Shown one piece after another: positions 48,411 to 57,730 of a stretch of 64,000 nt of DNA. The position numbers were made by a program, and so were the translations under genes. How positions within the stretch are numbered: the stretch's first letter is position 1; each line of letters opens with the position of its first letter. Below the pieces are notes generated by a model. That model did no database searches, was not told the DNA's origin, and was given only the letters and a program-made list of their open reading frames with translations. Origin of the DNA: Helicobacter equorum (GTDB lineage Bacteria > Campylobacterota > Campylobacteria > Campylobacterales > Helicobacteraceae); assembly GCF_900198655.1 (NCBI RefSeq), contig NZ_FZPO01000015.1:1-64000 (forward strand), read 5' to 3'.

Positions 48411-49079
48411 TTATGGCTTAATGACAAAGCTTGGTGTATGACAAATAGGTAATTTTTGTATTTGTATATCTTTTGAGTGAAAAAAATCATCAACGGCTTT
48501 GGTTTCACCCGGAAATGTCCCATAATCATCAAACACAACTACACCACCCCTTACCATTTTTTCCCAAAAATGTTCCAAAATACTTACAGCTGGTTCATAA
48601 ATATCTGTATCTACATGTAGAAATGCGATTTTTAATTGTGGATTAGATATGCAATATTGTGACGCAGTCTGAGTGATATCACCTTTGATAAGTTCATAAT
48701 TACGAATTTTCTTAAAGTCTAGAACCTTGCAGAGTTCTTCTTCTGTAATACCCTTTCCCGCTTCTTGTATAAATGCCTCTCTGAATGTTTTATCTGCCTC
48801 AAAATCTGTTTGCGGAAATTCATCAAACATATCAAACCCTATGAGTTTGCGAGAGTCTTGCATTTCCAAAATTTCTCGAAAATGCGCGAATCTAAAAAGA
48901 GAATTGCCTTTAAAAATGCCACATTCTATGGCTACTCCAGGTAGGGAGAGAATTTTTTTATATAACTCATAATGTGCAAAAAATTTTCTAAATCTCTTTG
49001 TATCTGCAGTGATATAAAAACCATTTTCGTAATAAAAAGATTCTGCAATGTTAAAGCCATTAAGCGAAGTATGCATCAT
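48411..49079 (-). CDS. TylF/MycF-type class I O-methyltransferase
   Basis: The 222 residues show A-I-E-C-G-I-F-K-G-N-S (SAM-binding), F-D-M-F-D-E-F-P, H-V-D-T-D-I-Y-E-P near 155 and V-F-D-D-Y-G-T-F-P-G-E-T (metal-binding Asp pair), all of the macrocin O-methyltransferase group. In Campylobacterales such enzymes commonly methylate sugars of LPS, capsule or glycans; the target here is inference. AAAGGA precedes the ATG pair at 49079/49076. Upstream on the same strand are TATAAT and a nine-G tract that may tune its expression. It converges with the methylase genes. Confidence 0.85.
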   Translation of the reverse strand: MMHTSLNGFNIAESFYYENGFYITADTKRFRKFFAHYELYKKILSLPGVAIECGIFKGNSLFRFAHFREILEMQDSRKLIGFDMFDEFPQTDFEADKTFREAFIQEAGKGITEEELCKVLDFKKIRNYELIKGDITQTASQYCISNPQLKIAFLHVDTDIYEPAVSILEHFWEKMVRGGVVVFDDYGTFPGETKAVDDFFHSKDIQIQKLPICHTPSFVIKP

Positions 49080-49122
49080 GAAATTTCCTTTAAGGTAGCA
49101 ATAATATTGAACTTCAGGGAGA

Positions 49123-49151
49123 ATTATACCCCCCCCCTTAAAGGATGCTTA
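49123..49151 (-). promoter_or_regulatory. Promoter with homopolymeric G spacer before the TylF-type gene
   Basis: On the minus strand a perfect TATAAT (49128-49123) directly follows nine Gs (49137-49129). With a 17-base spacer the -35 region would be TAAGCA (49151-49146), a weak match. A transcript would start about 35 bases before the ATG at 49079. The tract thus fills half of the -35/-10 spacer, where length changes would alter promoter strength. Confidence 0.5.
49129..49137. repeat. C9/G9 homopolymer tract
   Basis: Nine consecutive C on the plus strand (G on the sense strand of the TylF-type gene). G/C runs of this length are rare in an A/T-rich genome and are classical slipped-strand mutation sites in Helicobacter and Campylobacter. 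Confidence 0.9.
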
Positions 49152-49207
49152 AGAAAATTATAGCTTGTAGTCATATATTGCATGGAGGGTATTGTTATGC
49201 GGTTACA

Positions 49208-49438
49208 TCATAATAATGGAGAAACTTCAATTTCCTTAGCTTCTTGTGCCCTTAGTGCAATTTGTGTGCTATTTACCATGACACATAGCGTTGCCTTGGT
49301 AAGTGTCGTGTTATAGAGTGTGATTGTGCTATCTGGGCAAATACCCATAGCAATAAGTCGATCTTTGAGCATTTTGTCTGTGGTGTGGAGTGCTACGACT
49401 TTGTAGGGTATATTTTTGGAGCAGTCATAGAGCATCAT
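49208..49438 (-). CDS. feoA: FeoA-like iron transport protein
   Basis: From the ATG at 49438 (AAAGGAAT upstream) the product is 76 residues with the SH3-like FeoA pattern D-R-L-I-A-M-G-I-C-P-D-S-T-I-T-L-Y and V-N-S-T-Q-I-A-L-R-A-Q-E-A. FeoA assists FeoB in ferrous iron uptake; feoB is not nearby. The frame is open further upstream but those codons overlap hisD and lack family similarity. Confidence 0.88.
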   Translation of the reverse strand: MMLYDCSKNIPYKVVALHTTDKMLKDRLIAMGICPDSTITLYNTTLTKATLCVMVNSTQIALRAQEAKEIEVSPLL

Positions 49439-49506
49439 GTGTATTCCTTTGTTTTTTGGGAGGATTATAGCAAAGTATATTGACCCAAAAGCAAGTAATG
49501 TTTTGT

Positions 49507-49512
49507 TATAAT
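49507..49512 (+). promoter_or_regulatory. -10 box of hisD
   Basis: A perfect TATAAT in TTTTGTTATAATC lies 37 bases before the hisD ATG at 49550, in the gap between divergent feoA and hisD. No -35 is needed for the usual Helicobacter pattern. Confidence 0.5.
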
Positions 49513-49549
49513 CAAAACCTACAATCATACCATTTAAGGAATGCAGCAA

Positions 49550-50848
49550 ATGATAGAGATATTAGACACGCGTAGTAAAGATTTCTCACACAAATTTTCT
49601 GAGATTTTAAAGCGTGGTGCAATGGATATGACACATGTGAGCCAAAGTGTGCAAAACCTCCTATGCGAAATAAAAAATGAGGGAGAGACTGCTATTTTGC
49701 GACATATTACAACTTTTGATATGTGGCAACCAAGTGATTTTGCGCAAGTGCATATAGATTCTGTAGAATGCAAAAAGGCTTATGATAATCTTGACAAAGA
49801 TCTTAAAGAATCTTTGCACATAGCTTATGATCGCATTTTTGACTTTCATAGTAAGCAAAAAGAGAAAACTTGGATACATACAGAATCTAATGGCTCTATG
49901 TTAGGGCAAAAGGTTACTCCTGTGCAACGTGCAGGGTTGTATATACCTGGTGGCAAGGCTGCTTATCCTAGTTCGCTTTTGATGAATGCTATTCCTGCGA
50001 TCGTGGCTGGAGTGGAAGAGATTGTTGTTTGCACGCCCACACCGCATAACCAACCAAACGAGCTTCTTTTGGCAACCTTGCATTTATGTGGGATTGGAGA
50101 ATCTTACAAAGTTGGTGGAGCGAGCGCTATTGGACTTATGGCATATGGAGGATGTGATTTTCAAAAAGTTGATGTCATTACTGGACCGGGTAATATTTAT
50201 GTCGCTACAGCTAAAAAAATGGTTTTTGGCGAAGTCAATGTAGATATGATAGCCGGACCTAGTGAGATTGGTATCATTGCGCAAAGTGGGGCAAATACTG
50301 AATATATTGCATGGGATTTACTCTCACAAGCTGAACACGATGAGCTTGCAAGCTCTATTCTTATTAGTGATGATAAGGAACTTATTGTTGAGAGTATTGC
50401 ACATATTGAGCGTATCATACCTACGCTTTCACGCAAGGATATAGCACAAACTAGCATACAAAATCGTAGCGTGTTTATTCACACATCTAGTCTTGATGAA
50501 AGTGTAGTTTTGATGAATAAAATCGCACCTGAACATTTAGAAATTCTTACGCCTGATCCTTTTAGTCTTCTTCCTCGCATTAAAAATGCTGGAGCGATCT
50601 TTTTGGGCGAATACGCAAGTGAGCCTATTGGGGATTATCTCGCCGGTCCTAATCACACCCTTCCTACTGGAGGAAGTGCGCGCTTTTTCTCCCCACTTGG
50701 AGTGGAGCACTTTATGAAAAAAAGCTCTATTATTTATTTTAGTAAAGATGCGATGCGTGAGCTTGGACAATCGTGTGCCACACTTGCAAAAACTGAGGGC
50801 TTACAAGCACACCAAATGGCAGTCCTATCACGTTTAAACAATCTGTAG
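49550..50848 (+). CDS. hisD: Histidinol dehydrogenase
   Basis: HisD oxidises histidinol to histidine, the last two steps of synthesis. The 432 residues include Y-I-P-G-G-K-A-A-Y-P-S near 127, G-P-G-N-I-Y-V near 215, G-P-S-E-I-G-I-I-A near 237 and the zinc-binding Q-A-E-H-D-E near 262. An ATG at 49541 also exists but sits one base from the AAGGA site; 49550 has proper spacing. It stands alone rather than in a his operon. Confidence 0.95.
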   Translation: MIEILDTRSKDFSHKFSEILKRGAMDMTHVSQSVQNLLCEIKNEGETAILRHITTFDMWQPSDFAQVHIDSVECKKAYDNLDKDLKESLHIAYDRIFDFHSKQKEKTWIHTESNGSMLGQKVTPVQRAGLYIPGGKAAYPSSLLMNAIPAIVAGVEEIVVCTPTPHNQPNELLLATLHLCGIGESYKVGGASAIGLMAYGGCDFQKVDVITGPGNIYVATAKKMVFGEVNVDMIAGPSEIGIIAQSGANTEYIAWDLLSQAEHDELASSILISDDKELIVESIAHIERIIPTLSRKDIAQTSIQNRSVFIHTSSLDESVVLMNKIAPEHLEILTPDPFSLLPRIKNAGAIFLGEYASEPIGDYLAGPNHTLPTGGSARFFSPLGVEHFMKKSSIIYFSKDAMRELGQSCATLAKTEGLQAHQMAVLSRLNNL

Positions 50849-50965
50849 GGGTTTTGTGGGTCGTGTATGGAACATTGCCTTAGGCATTGTGTAATTACAG
50901 GTTTTTGAAAAACTTTAAAGGTTGAGTGAGATCTATTTTTCGCTTAAGAGATTCTAATTTTTACC

Positions 50966-50997
50966 AAAGACTAGACTATTTGAATAGTCTAGTCTTT
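50966..50997. terminator. Strong bidirectional hairpin between hisD and an outer membrane protein gene
   Basis: AAAGACTAGACTATT (50966-50980) and its exact complement (50983-50997) form a 15-bp perfect stem around TG. The arms begin with A and end with T, so each strand gives a short U-run, and it sits in the 168-base gap between converging genes. This is the clearest terminator-like structure in the window. Confidence 0.75.
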
Positions 50998-51016
50998 GCA
51001 TACATTTACAAGTATC

Positions 51017-51721
51017 CTACCAATTTTTTCCACCTATGCCAATTTCTATCATACCTATGAGATTGTTTGCTGTAGGCAGTGTTTGGTGATAGGCAAGGTT
51101 TTGGTATTTGGCTCTAAATTTTATATAGTAGAAAATATTCTCGCTAAGTTTATAAGAAAATCCTATGGAAGCGCGTATGCCATAATTTCCATTGTTGGTA
51201 TGAGTGATAGCTATGGAAGGTGTTTTTGTTGAGATTTGGTCGTGTAAGATATAGTCATAATCTGCAGTATATTCGTAGTAAAGTTTCTCACCTGATTGAA
51301 TCCTACCCTCAAATCCAGCACTTGCTGCAAAATATGCGGTATATATACGATTTGGTGTGATATCATATCTATAAGCACCACCTGTGAATCCTACATTGAT
51401 CCAAAGTGGATTATGTGAATAAGAAGTATTGAAACCTAGCTTAACGGAAGGATCAAAAAATGTACTAGAATTGTTGTTGGTGTTTGAACCCATGCCTATG
51501 TCAGTGATTGCTCCAAGTTTTAGTCTTTGGAAAAAAGATATATCGCCACTAAGTGTCAAGTACCCACCATAATCTTTGCTAGTAGTATGCAAGTTTTGGC
51601 TTGGAAGATCTCTTTGGCTATATATGCCACCAAGCCCAATACGTGCTTCACCATAAGTATATACAGAACACAAGAGGCTTATGCATACAATCTTGTAAGT
51701 TCGCATACTAAGTTTTTTCAT
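51017..51721 (-). CDS. Outer membrane beta-barrel protein, 234 aa
   Basis: A signal peptide (I-V-C-I-S-L-L-C-S-V-Y-T-Y-G) precedes about 210 residues of short amphipathic beta strands with many Gly, Tyr, Asn and Ser, such as G-Y-L-T-L-S-G-D-I-S and Y-Y-I-K-F-R-A-K-Y. It ends in Trp, acceptable as a barrel-terminal aromatic. Size suggests an 8-10-strand barrel. A GGGGGAT ribosome site precedes the ATG. Similar in style to autotransporter-like or small Helicobacter outer membrane proteins; exact family not recognised. The 243 bases upstream hold no gene. Confidence 0.8.
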   Translation of the reverse strand: MKKLSMRTYKIVCISLLCSVYTYGEARIGLGGIYSQRDLPSQNLHTTSKDYGGYLTLSGDISFFQRLKLGAITDIGMGSNTNNNSSTFFDPSVKLGFNTSYSHNPLWINVGFTGGAYRYDITPNRIYTAYFAASAGFEGRIQSGEKLYYEYTADYDYILHDQISTKTPSIAITHTNNGNYGIRASIGFSYKLSENIFYYIKFRAKYQNLAYHQTLPTANNLIGMIEIGIGGKNW

Positions 51722-51930
51722 TTTGATCCCCCAGTATTAAGATACGCATTAATGATACATCAAATGTTATTTTTTATCAAGATTACAGTATTTATGGCAT
51801 CTTAATAAGTTGCAATAATATAACAATACATCATTTGTTGTGGCAAAATTTTATGTTGTTATCCTAACAATCTTTCAGGCAAGATTATAGACTTTGAACA
51901 TAGATAAGTTAAGAAAAAACAATGTTTTGC

Positions 51931-51936
51931 TATAAT
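51931..51936 (+). promoter_or_regulatory. -10 box of the DUF2018-hemC operon
   Basis: A perfect TATAAT in TTTTGCTATAATC lies 28 bases before the ATG at 51965 and is the only good promoter before the six-gene run that ends with hemC. Confidence 0.55.
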
Positions 51937-51964
51937 CTTGGGTTTTATCTTAAGGAGTGTGTTT

Positions 51965-52243
51965 ATGGAGTTAGATGATTTAGAGATATTTGGGAAGTCA
52001 CCCTTGCAAAAATGGCATGAAATTATTCGCAACGCATCACCTACACTTGTAGAAATGGAATTGGAGCGTTTATTGGGCGTGATTAGTCTGTATGAATTGT
52101 TTTTAGAATCTAAAGGTGTAGCGAGTGTAGATGTGCAAAAATTCTCCCTCTCACTTGATGAAGGGCAAAAGCAAGAGGTGCGCGATCTTGTAGATTCTCT
52201 TGCTATTGAATCTATGGGTAATATTTTGGGAAATCACGAGTAA
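51965..52243 (+). CDS. DUF2018 family protein (HP0242-like)
   Basis: This 92-residue, fully alpha-helical acidic protein contains D-L-E-I-F-G-K-S-P-L-Q-K-W-H near its start and ends E-S-M-G-N-I-L-G-N-H-E, matching my memory of H. pylori HP0242, whose crystal structure shows an intertwined, knot-like homodimer. Function is unknown. AAGGAG precedes the ATG at 51965; an ATG at 51938 lies at the promoter and is rejected. It opens the operon with the HP0241-like gene, prenyl synthase, hemA, proS and hemC, in the H. pylori order. Confidence 0.88.
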   Translation: MELDDLEIFGKSPLQKWHEIIRNASPTLVEMELERLLGVISLYELFLESKGVASVDVQKFSLSLDEGQKQEVRDLVDSLAIESMGNILGNHE

Positions 52244-52623
52244 TGCGATGGTTGCTTGTCGCATTAATAATGTCTTATTTGGAGGCTACTCAACCTTTGT
52301 GGATGTGGCACAGAGATCTAATGCTTGCCAAAGAGCAAAATTATCGCGCCAAGATTGTTTTAGAGCAAACCCAAAAACCATTCAGTATGCGTTGGACTTT
52401 GTATAAAAATTATGGATTAGTGATGCATATAGCATATGATAGTTTCCGTTATCAAGTGATTTTGTATCGCGATTATCAGCGCAGTGATTTTGTGCTAGAT
52501 TTGGGGAATGCCGAGCAAAGCCCAAAATTACATATTTTTTTTAAGGATTTTTCGGACAAAAAGGCTTTGTTACATCTTTATATAGAAGGTAATGGTGCAA
52601 GTGTGGTTGAAGAAAATCTATAA
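52243..52623 (+). CDS. Small conserved protein (HP0241-like), possibly exported
   Basis: The 126 residues start with a short hydrophobic segment (W-L-L-V-A-L-I-M-S-Y-L-E-A) that may be a signal or anchor, followed by a mixed domain with Y-R-A-K-I-V-L-E-Q and R-Y-Q-V-I-L-Y-R-D-Y. No enzymatic motif is visible. The ATG overlaps the stop of the DUF2018 gene by one base. I recall an equivalent at this place in H. pylori; function unknown. Confidence 0.78.
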   Translation: MRWLLVALIMSYLEATQPLWMWHRDLMLAKEQNYRAKIVLEQTQKPFSMRWTLYKNYGLVMHIAYDSFRYQVILYRDYQRSDFVLDLGNAEQSPKLHIFFKDFSDKKALLHLYIEGNGASVVEENL

Positions 52624-52632
52624 AGGGGAGCA

Positions 52633-53547
52633 ATGCAAGATTTTGATATGGTAAGATTACGGATTCTAGGATATATGCAAGAGTATATCGCGGATTGTCG
52701 CAATGAGATCATAAGCGAACTTTTTGGTAAAACGAGTCAGGGTAAGATGTTGCGATCTAAACTCCTTTTGGCAGTGAGTGGCATAAATGAGGAGGCACTC
52801 AGGTTATGTGCAATTATCGAGCTTATTCAAAATGCATCGCTTTTGCATGATGATGTAATCGATAATGCCAATATGCGGCGCAAATCCCCATCGCTTAACG
52901 CACTTTTTGGAAATAAAAACGCTATTATGCTTGGCGATGTATTGTATGCAAAGGCATTTTTTGAACTTAGTGCTTATGAGAGCGCTATCGCAAAAAGCGT
53001 GTCAGATTCTGTGTGTAGGCTTGCTATTGGAGAGATTGAAGATGTCTTTATGGCACAAAGCTTTAATACCGATATAACACGATATTTGCAAATGTGTGAG
53101 CTAAAGACAGCCGCTCTTATCGCTACAAGTGCAGAATGTGGGGCATTATTGGCTAAATTAGATTCACAAAAATATAGAGCATATGGCAATAACCTTGGCA
53201 TTGCATTTCAGATTATTGATGATGTGCTTGATATTACACAAGATTCAGAGGTTTTGGGCAAACCCGCAATGAGTGATTTTAGTGAGGGTAAAACCACACT
53301 TCCTTATATATATCTCTATGAGCGTGCAAATGAAGCACAAAGACAAGAGTTATTGACGCTTTTTCGCACGCCACTTTCCCAAGATAGGATAGCATGGCTA
53401 CGAGAACATCTCTATATGTATGATTGCATACAGGATAGTATCACTAAGGCACGCGAATATGCCTTTTGTGCATTAGATTCTATACAAGGCGAGAATAATG
53501 CACACCTTCAAGAGGTTATAGAAAATATGATAGAAAGAGAGTTTTGA
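52633..53547 (+). CDS. Polyprenyl (octaprenyl-type) diphosphate synthase
   Basis: This 304-residue trans-prenyltransferase makes a long isoprenoid chain, most likely the menaquinone side chain. The first Asp-rich motif is H-D-D-V-I-D near residue 75 and the second is I-I-D-D-V-L-D near 194, with the F-Q spacer that is conserved before it. GGGGAGC precedes the ATG. It overlaps hemA by one base. Farnesyl or geranylgeranyl synthase is possible, but the small residues before the first motif fit longer products. Confidence 0.88.
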   Translation: MQDFDMVRLRILGYMQEYIADCRNEIISELFGKTSQGKMLRSKLLLAVSGINEEALRLCAIIELIQNASLLHDDVIDNANMRRKSPSLNALFGNKNAIMLGDVLYAKAFFELSAYESAIAKSVSDSVCRLAIGEIEDVFMAQSFNTDITRYLQMCELKTAALIATSAECGALLAKLDSQKYRAYGNNLGIAFQIIDDVLDITQDSEVLGKPAMSDFSEGKTTLPYIYLYERANEAQRQELLTLFRTPLSQDRIAWLREHLYMYDCIQDSITKAREYAFCALDSIQGENNAHLQEVIENMIEREF

Positions 53548-54896
53548 TGCAAGAACAACGAGAGACACAATACCTTGTTATAAGCTTTTCGCATAAACAT
53601 ATGGATCTGACATTGCGAGAAAAATTGGCGTTTGGCGATGAAGAAAAGCTCACATTTTTACGCAAGCTTTGTGAGTGCGAGGCGATTAAAGAGGCGATGT
53701 TACTTTCTACTTGCAATCGTGTGGAAGTGTATGCGAGTGCGTTGGATACCAAAGTAGCGCGTGAGTATATTTTGGAGAATCTAGAGTCTTATAAGTGTAT
53801 TCCTATTGCAATACTTAGAGAATGTGCGGATATACGCCTTAATCAATATGCTATTTATCATACCTTTAGTGTGGCTTCAAGTCTCGATAGTCTTGTGGTG
53901 GGAGAGACACAAATTACAGGGCAACTCAAAGATGCCTATAGATTTGCGTATGAAAATTTGTGTTGTGCCAAAGATATAACGCGTCTTATGCATTATGCGT
54001 TCAAATGTGCCGCGAGAGTGCGTAATAGCGTGGATATTTCCTCTAGCCATACATCTGTAGCTGGAGCGGCGATTCATATGCTTGTAGCTAAATTTTCGCA
54101 ATATGGCGAAAGTTTAGATTCTAAAGAAGTAGTAGTGTTGGGTGCTGGTGAAATGGCGATTCTCGCCTTAAAGCACCTTGCAAAATATGACACAAAGATT
54201 ACGCTTATAAATCGTAGTTTGCAAAATGCTCAAAGCATAGTGGAAAATTTTGCACAAGAAGTTGCGTGCAAAGTAGAAATAAAGCCCTTTAGCCAACTTC
54301 AAGAAGTGCTGGATCGTGCGGATGTGTTAGTGAGTGCTACAGGTGCACCTCATAGTGTGATTAGTGCAGAAATGATACGCCCAAGCATGCATAAGCGCGT
54401 ATGGTTTGACCTCGCGGTGCCAAGAGACATAGAAGAAGTGCAAATAGAGAATCTAGAGATTTATAAGGTTGATGATTTGCAAGAGATTGTTACCAAAAAC
54501 AAACAGCAACGCCAAGAAAATGCAAAAGATGGTTATGAGATTGTTGAGCAATATACACAGGAGTTTTTTAAGTGGCTGCAGACTTTGGGTGTGGATCCTA
54601 TCATCAAGCATATGCGCTTACTAGCTAAAGATTCTAGCTTCAAAGAACTTGATAAGGCAATTAAAAAGGGCTTTTTGCCTAGTGAGTATCGCCAAAATGT
54701 CGAGAAAATCTTACATAATGCGTTTAATACATTTTTACATAAGCCCACGATACGCATAAAAGAAGCTGGAGAAAGCATCAATTCTGATCCCATTATCGAG
54801 GCAGTAAAGAGTATTTTTGATATCAATGATGAAATTGTAATGCTCAATAAATACACATGTGAGGAATATTTCACAGAATCTAAAAATACAAAGTAA
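53547..54896 (+). CDS. hemA: Glutamyl-tRNA reductase
   Basis: HemA reduces glutamyl-tRNA to glutamate-1-semialdehyde, the committed step of C5 haem synthesis. The 449 residues contain L-S-T-C-N-R-V-E-V-Y (catalytic Cys, near 52), V-G-E-T-Q-I-T-G-Q and the NADPH-binding V-L-G-A-G-E-M-A. The ATG at 53547 overlaps the previous stop (TGATG); TTG at 53544 is a weaker option. hemC is three genes on, so the operon carries two steps of the pathway. Confidence 0.95.
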   Translation: MQEQRETQYLVISFSHKHMDLTLREKLAFGDEEKLTFLRKLCECEAIKEAMLLSTCNRVEVYASALDTKVAREYILENLESYKCIPIAILRECADIRLNQYAIYHTFSVASSLDSLVVGETQITGQLKDAYRFAYENLCCAKDITRLMHYAFKCAARVRNSVDISSSHTSVAGAAIHMLVAKFSQYGESLDSKEVVVLGAGEMAILALKHLAKYDTKITLINRSLQNAQSIVENFAQEVACKVEIKPFSQLQEVLDRADVLVSATGAPHSVISAEMIRPSMHKRVWFDLAVPRDIEEVQIENLEIYKVDDLQEIVTKNKQQRQENAKDGYEIVEQYTQEFFKWLQTLGVDPIIKHMRLLAKDSSFKELDKAIKKGFLPSEYRQNVEKILHNAFNTFLHKPTIRIKEAGESINSDPIIEAVKSIFDINDEIVMLNKYTCEEYFTESKNTK

Positions 54897-54913
54897 TCTT
54901 TTCAGGAGTCAAT

Positions 54914-56698
54914 ATGCGATTTTCACAGATTTTTGCCCCCACACTCAAAGAGATACCAAAAGATGCTATTTTAGTTAGTCATCAGCTTTTGCTTAGGGCT
55001 GGATATATTCAGCAAGTAGGTAGTGGGATTTATAATTTTTTGCCATTAGGTAAAAAAATGCTTGATGCGATTCGTGCCGTTATCAAAGAAGAAATGGATA
55101 AAATTGGCGCTCAAGAGATTCTCATGGGCTTTGTTACACCTGCAGAATTGTGGCAAGAAAGTGGGCGCTATAATCAATATGGTAAAGAACTTTTGCGCTT
55201 ACAAGATAGAAAAGATAATGAGTTTGTGCTAGGACCCACACACGAAGAAATGGTAACACACATCGCACGATCATTTATCAAAAGCTACAAGCAACTACCT
55301 TTGCATGTGTATCAGATTCACACAAAATTTCGTGATGAGGCTAGACCGAGATTTGGGCTTATGCGCGCACGAGAATTTGTCATGAAAGATGGCTATAGCT
55401 TTCATAGTAGCTATGAGGATTTGGATCGAGAATTTAGAGAGGTTGAGCAAGCATATAGGCGTATTTGTGAGCGATTGGGATTAGAGTATAAAGTCGTAGA
55501 GGCAGATAGTGGCGCTATTGGCGGTAGTGGTAGCAAGGAATTTATGGTGTTGGCAAATTGCGGTGAAGATACGCTTGTAGTGTGTAAAAATTGTGAGTAT
55601 GGTGCAAATCTTGAAGCCGCTAAGCGCAAAAGTAGGCAAGCACCAAATGATGAAGGAAAATATGGTGCTCAAGCCCCAAAGGCAACATTTTGTGAGTTTT
55701 TAACACCAGACACCAAGACGATAGAATCTTTATGTGATTTTTTTAAGATTCATCCATTTTTTACTATAAAAGCTGTAGTCAAAAAAGCCTTAAGAGAATC
55801 TAGTAATGCAGATGACAAAGCCACGAAAGATAATGCAAGTGAAGTGGTGGTATTTTTTGTGCGTGGAGATGATGAGTGCGAGGAGACAAAGGCGCTAAAC
55901 GCACTCAATGCACTTGGTGTAGCACACTATAGTGGCTTAGAAGATGCACCACAAGCACTCTTAGAATCTACAGGGCTTCAGGCAGGATTTATAGGACCTA
56001 TAGGGCTTAATGGTGTGCGTTATATACTTGATGAGAGTTTGCGAGAGGCTAAGGATATGATTGTTGGAGCAAACAAAAAGGATTATCATATAGTAGGAGT
56101 TGCCTTTAATGAATTTGATGAATTGCACAATGCACATTATGCAGATATCATCAAGGTAAAAGAGGGCGATGAATGTCCACATTGTGGATGTGGATTGCAG
56201 TATGCTAAAGGCATAGAGATTGGGCATATTTTTAAACTTGGTGAGAAATATTCTGCATCTATGAATGCAACATTTTTAGATTATATGGGAAAAGCTCGTA
56301 ACCTTATTATGGGTTGTTATGGGATTGGTGTTACACGTTTGCTTCCAGCAATTTTAGAGCAAAAAAGCGATGAATTTGGTTGTGTATGGGGCGAAGGTGT
56401 GAGAATCTTTGATATTGTGATTATTGTTTCAAATATGAAAGATAACGATCAAATGTCTTATGCATTGGAGCTTTATAAAAAACTTAAAGATTGTGGCGTT
56501 GATGTTGTGCTTGATGATCGAGATGAGCGCTTTGGTTTTAAAATGAAAGATTTTGAGCTTATAGGGTTTTATCAAGCGCTTATTGTTGGTAAAACTCTTG
56601 GTGAAGGCAAGGTAGAGCTTATCAAGCGTGAAGGACGAAAAAGACAGATTATTGAGGCGACACAGGCATTAGATGTGATCCTCAATGCAAACTCATAA
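54914..56698 (+). CDS. proS: Prolyl-tRNA synthetase (bacterial type)
   Basis: A class II synthetase of 594 residues. Motif 2 lies in K-F-R-D-E-A-R-P-R-F-G-L-M-R near 142, the editing (INS) domain occupies roughly 230-400, motif 3 is in G-C-Y-G-I-G-V-T-R near 465, and the anticodon domain follows. It is slightly longer than H. pylori ProS because of extra residues in the editing domain (near S-S-N-A-D-D-K-A-T-K). AGGAG precedes the ATG. Confidence 0.96.
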   Translation: MRFSQIFAPTLKEIPKDAILVSHQLLLRAGYIQQVGSGIYNFLPLGKKMLDAIRAVIKEEMDKIGAQEILMGFVTPAELWQESGRYNQYGKELLRLQDRKDNEFVLGPTHEEMVTHIARSFIKSYKQLPLHVYQIHTKFRDEARPRFGLMRAREFVMKDGYSFHSSYEDLDREFREVEQAYRRICERLGLEYKVVEADSGAIGGSGSKEFMVLANCGEDTLVVCKNCEYGANLEAAKRKSRQAPNDEGKYGAQAPKATFCEFLTPDTKTIESLCDFFKIHPFFTIKAVVKKALRESSNADDKATKDNASEVVVFFVRGDDECEETKALNALNALGVAHYSGLEDAPQALLESTGLQAGFIGPIGLNGVRYILDESLREAKDMIVGANKKDYHIVGVAFNEFDELHNAHYADIIKVKEGDECPHCGCGLQYAKGIEIGHIFKLGEKYSASMNATFLDYMGKARNLIMGCYGIGVTRLLPAILEQKSDEFGCVWGEGVRIFDIVIIVSNMKDNDQMSYALELYKKLKDCGVDVVLDDRDERFGFKMKDFELIGFYQALIVGKTLGEGKVELIKREGRKRQIIEATQALDVILNANS

Positions 56699-56710
56699 TA
56701 AGGAGCTAGA

Positions 56711-57664
56711 ATGCCAAATAAACTCATCATTGGAACGAGGGGTAGTGCATTAGCCTTATGGCAAGCAGAACATATCAAAAAGCGATTGTTGCTTGAGCAT
56801 GGAGTAGAATCTGAATTAAAAATCATTAGAACTAAGGGCGATAAGATTCTTGATGTGCCATTAGCAAAAATCGGTGGCAAAGGACTTTTTACCAAAGAGC
56901 TTGAAGAGATGTTACTTGAGGGATCTATTGACATAGCGGTGCATAGCCTCAAAGATGTGCCTGTAGAGTTAGAGAGTGGGCTAGAGCTCACAGCAATTAC
57001 CAAAAGAGTTAGTTTTGAGGATTGTTTTTTGAGTATGCGATATGCAGGTATTGATGATTTGCCTCAAAATGCAAGAGTTGGGACGACTTCTTTGCGAAGA
57101 TCGATGCAATTAAAGTTATTGCGTAGGGATTTGGACACACTTTCTTTACGAGGAAATGTGCAAACACGCCTACAAAAATTAAAAGATGGTGAGTTTGATG
57201 CGATCATTTTGGCAAAAGCGGCTTTGGAGCGTTTGGAGATAGATACCAAGCAGATCACATATATAAAGCCTTTGTCATTTATGATACCAGCAATGGGGCA
57301 AGGGGCGCTTGGTATAGAGTGTGCGAGTAAGAATGTCAATGTAGTGCGATATGCACAGCAATTACAAGATGAAGAGAGTGTAATTTGCTGTAGTGCGGAG
57401 CGAGAGTTTATTCGTGCATTAGATGGTGGTTGTCAAGTGCCTATAGGTGTGCATGCACGTAAAGAATCTACACAACTAGTGTTAGAAGCAATTTTAGGCT
57501 TGCCAGATGGGAGCGCAAGTATCCATTCAACGCTTATGTGTGTGTTAGATTCTCATCCAGAGATTGCGCTTATTAGTGCCAAAAATCTTGGTTTGCATTT
57601 GGCACAGAAATTTATTGCAAATGGAGCCAAAGAGCTTTTAGAACAAGCTTATAAAATGATTTAG
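56711..57664 (+). CDS. hemC: Porphobilinogen deaminase (hydroxymethylbilane synthase)
   Basis: HemC joins four porphobilinogens into hydroxymethylbilane. The 317 residues start [14 protein letters not shown], contain [10 protein letters not shown] and H-S-L-K-D-V-P, and have the dipyrromethane-binding Cys in D-G-G-C-Q-V-P-I-G near 240. AAGGAG is 6 bases before the ATG. It closes the operon with hemA. Confidence 0.96.
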   Translation: MPNKLIIGTRGSALALWQAEHIKKRLLLEHGVESELKIIRTKGDKILDVPLAKIGGKGLFTKELEEMLLEGSIDIAVHSLKDVPVELESGLELTAITKRVSFEDCFLSMRYAGIDDLPQNARVGTTSLRRSMQLKLLRRDLDTLSLRGNVQTRLQKLKDGEFDAIILAKAALERLEIDTKQITYIKPLSFMIPAMGQGALGIECASKNVNVVRYAQQLQDEESVICCSAEREFIRALDGGCQVPIGVHARKESTQLVLEAILGLPDGSASIHSTLMCVLDSHPEIALISAKNLGLHLAQKFIANGAKELLEQAYKMI

Positions 57665-57730
57665 GGAATAATGCTTTCTTTAGACATTTTGCTATACAAT
57701 GCCTAAAAATTATATTTGGAGTTTGGAATT

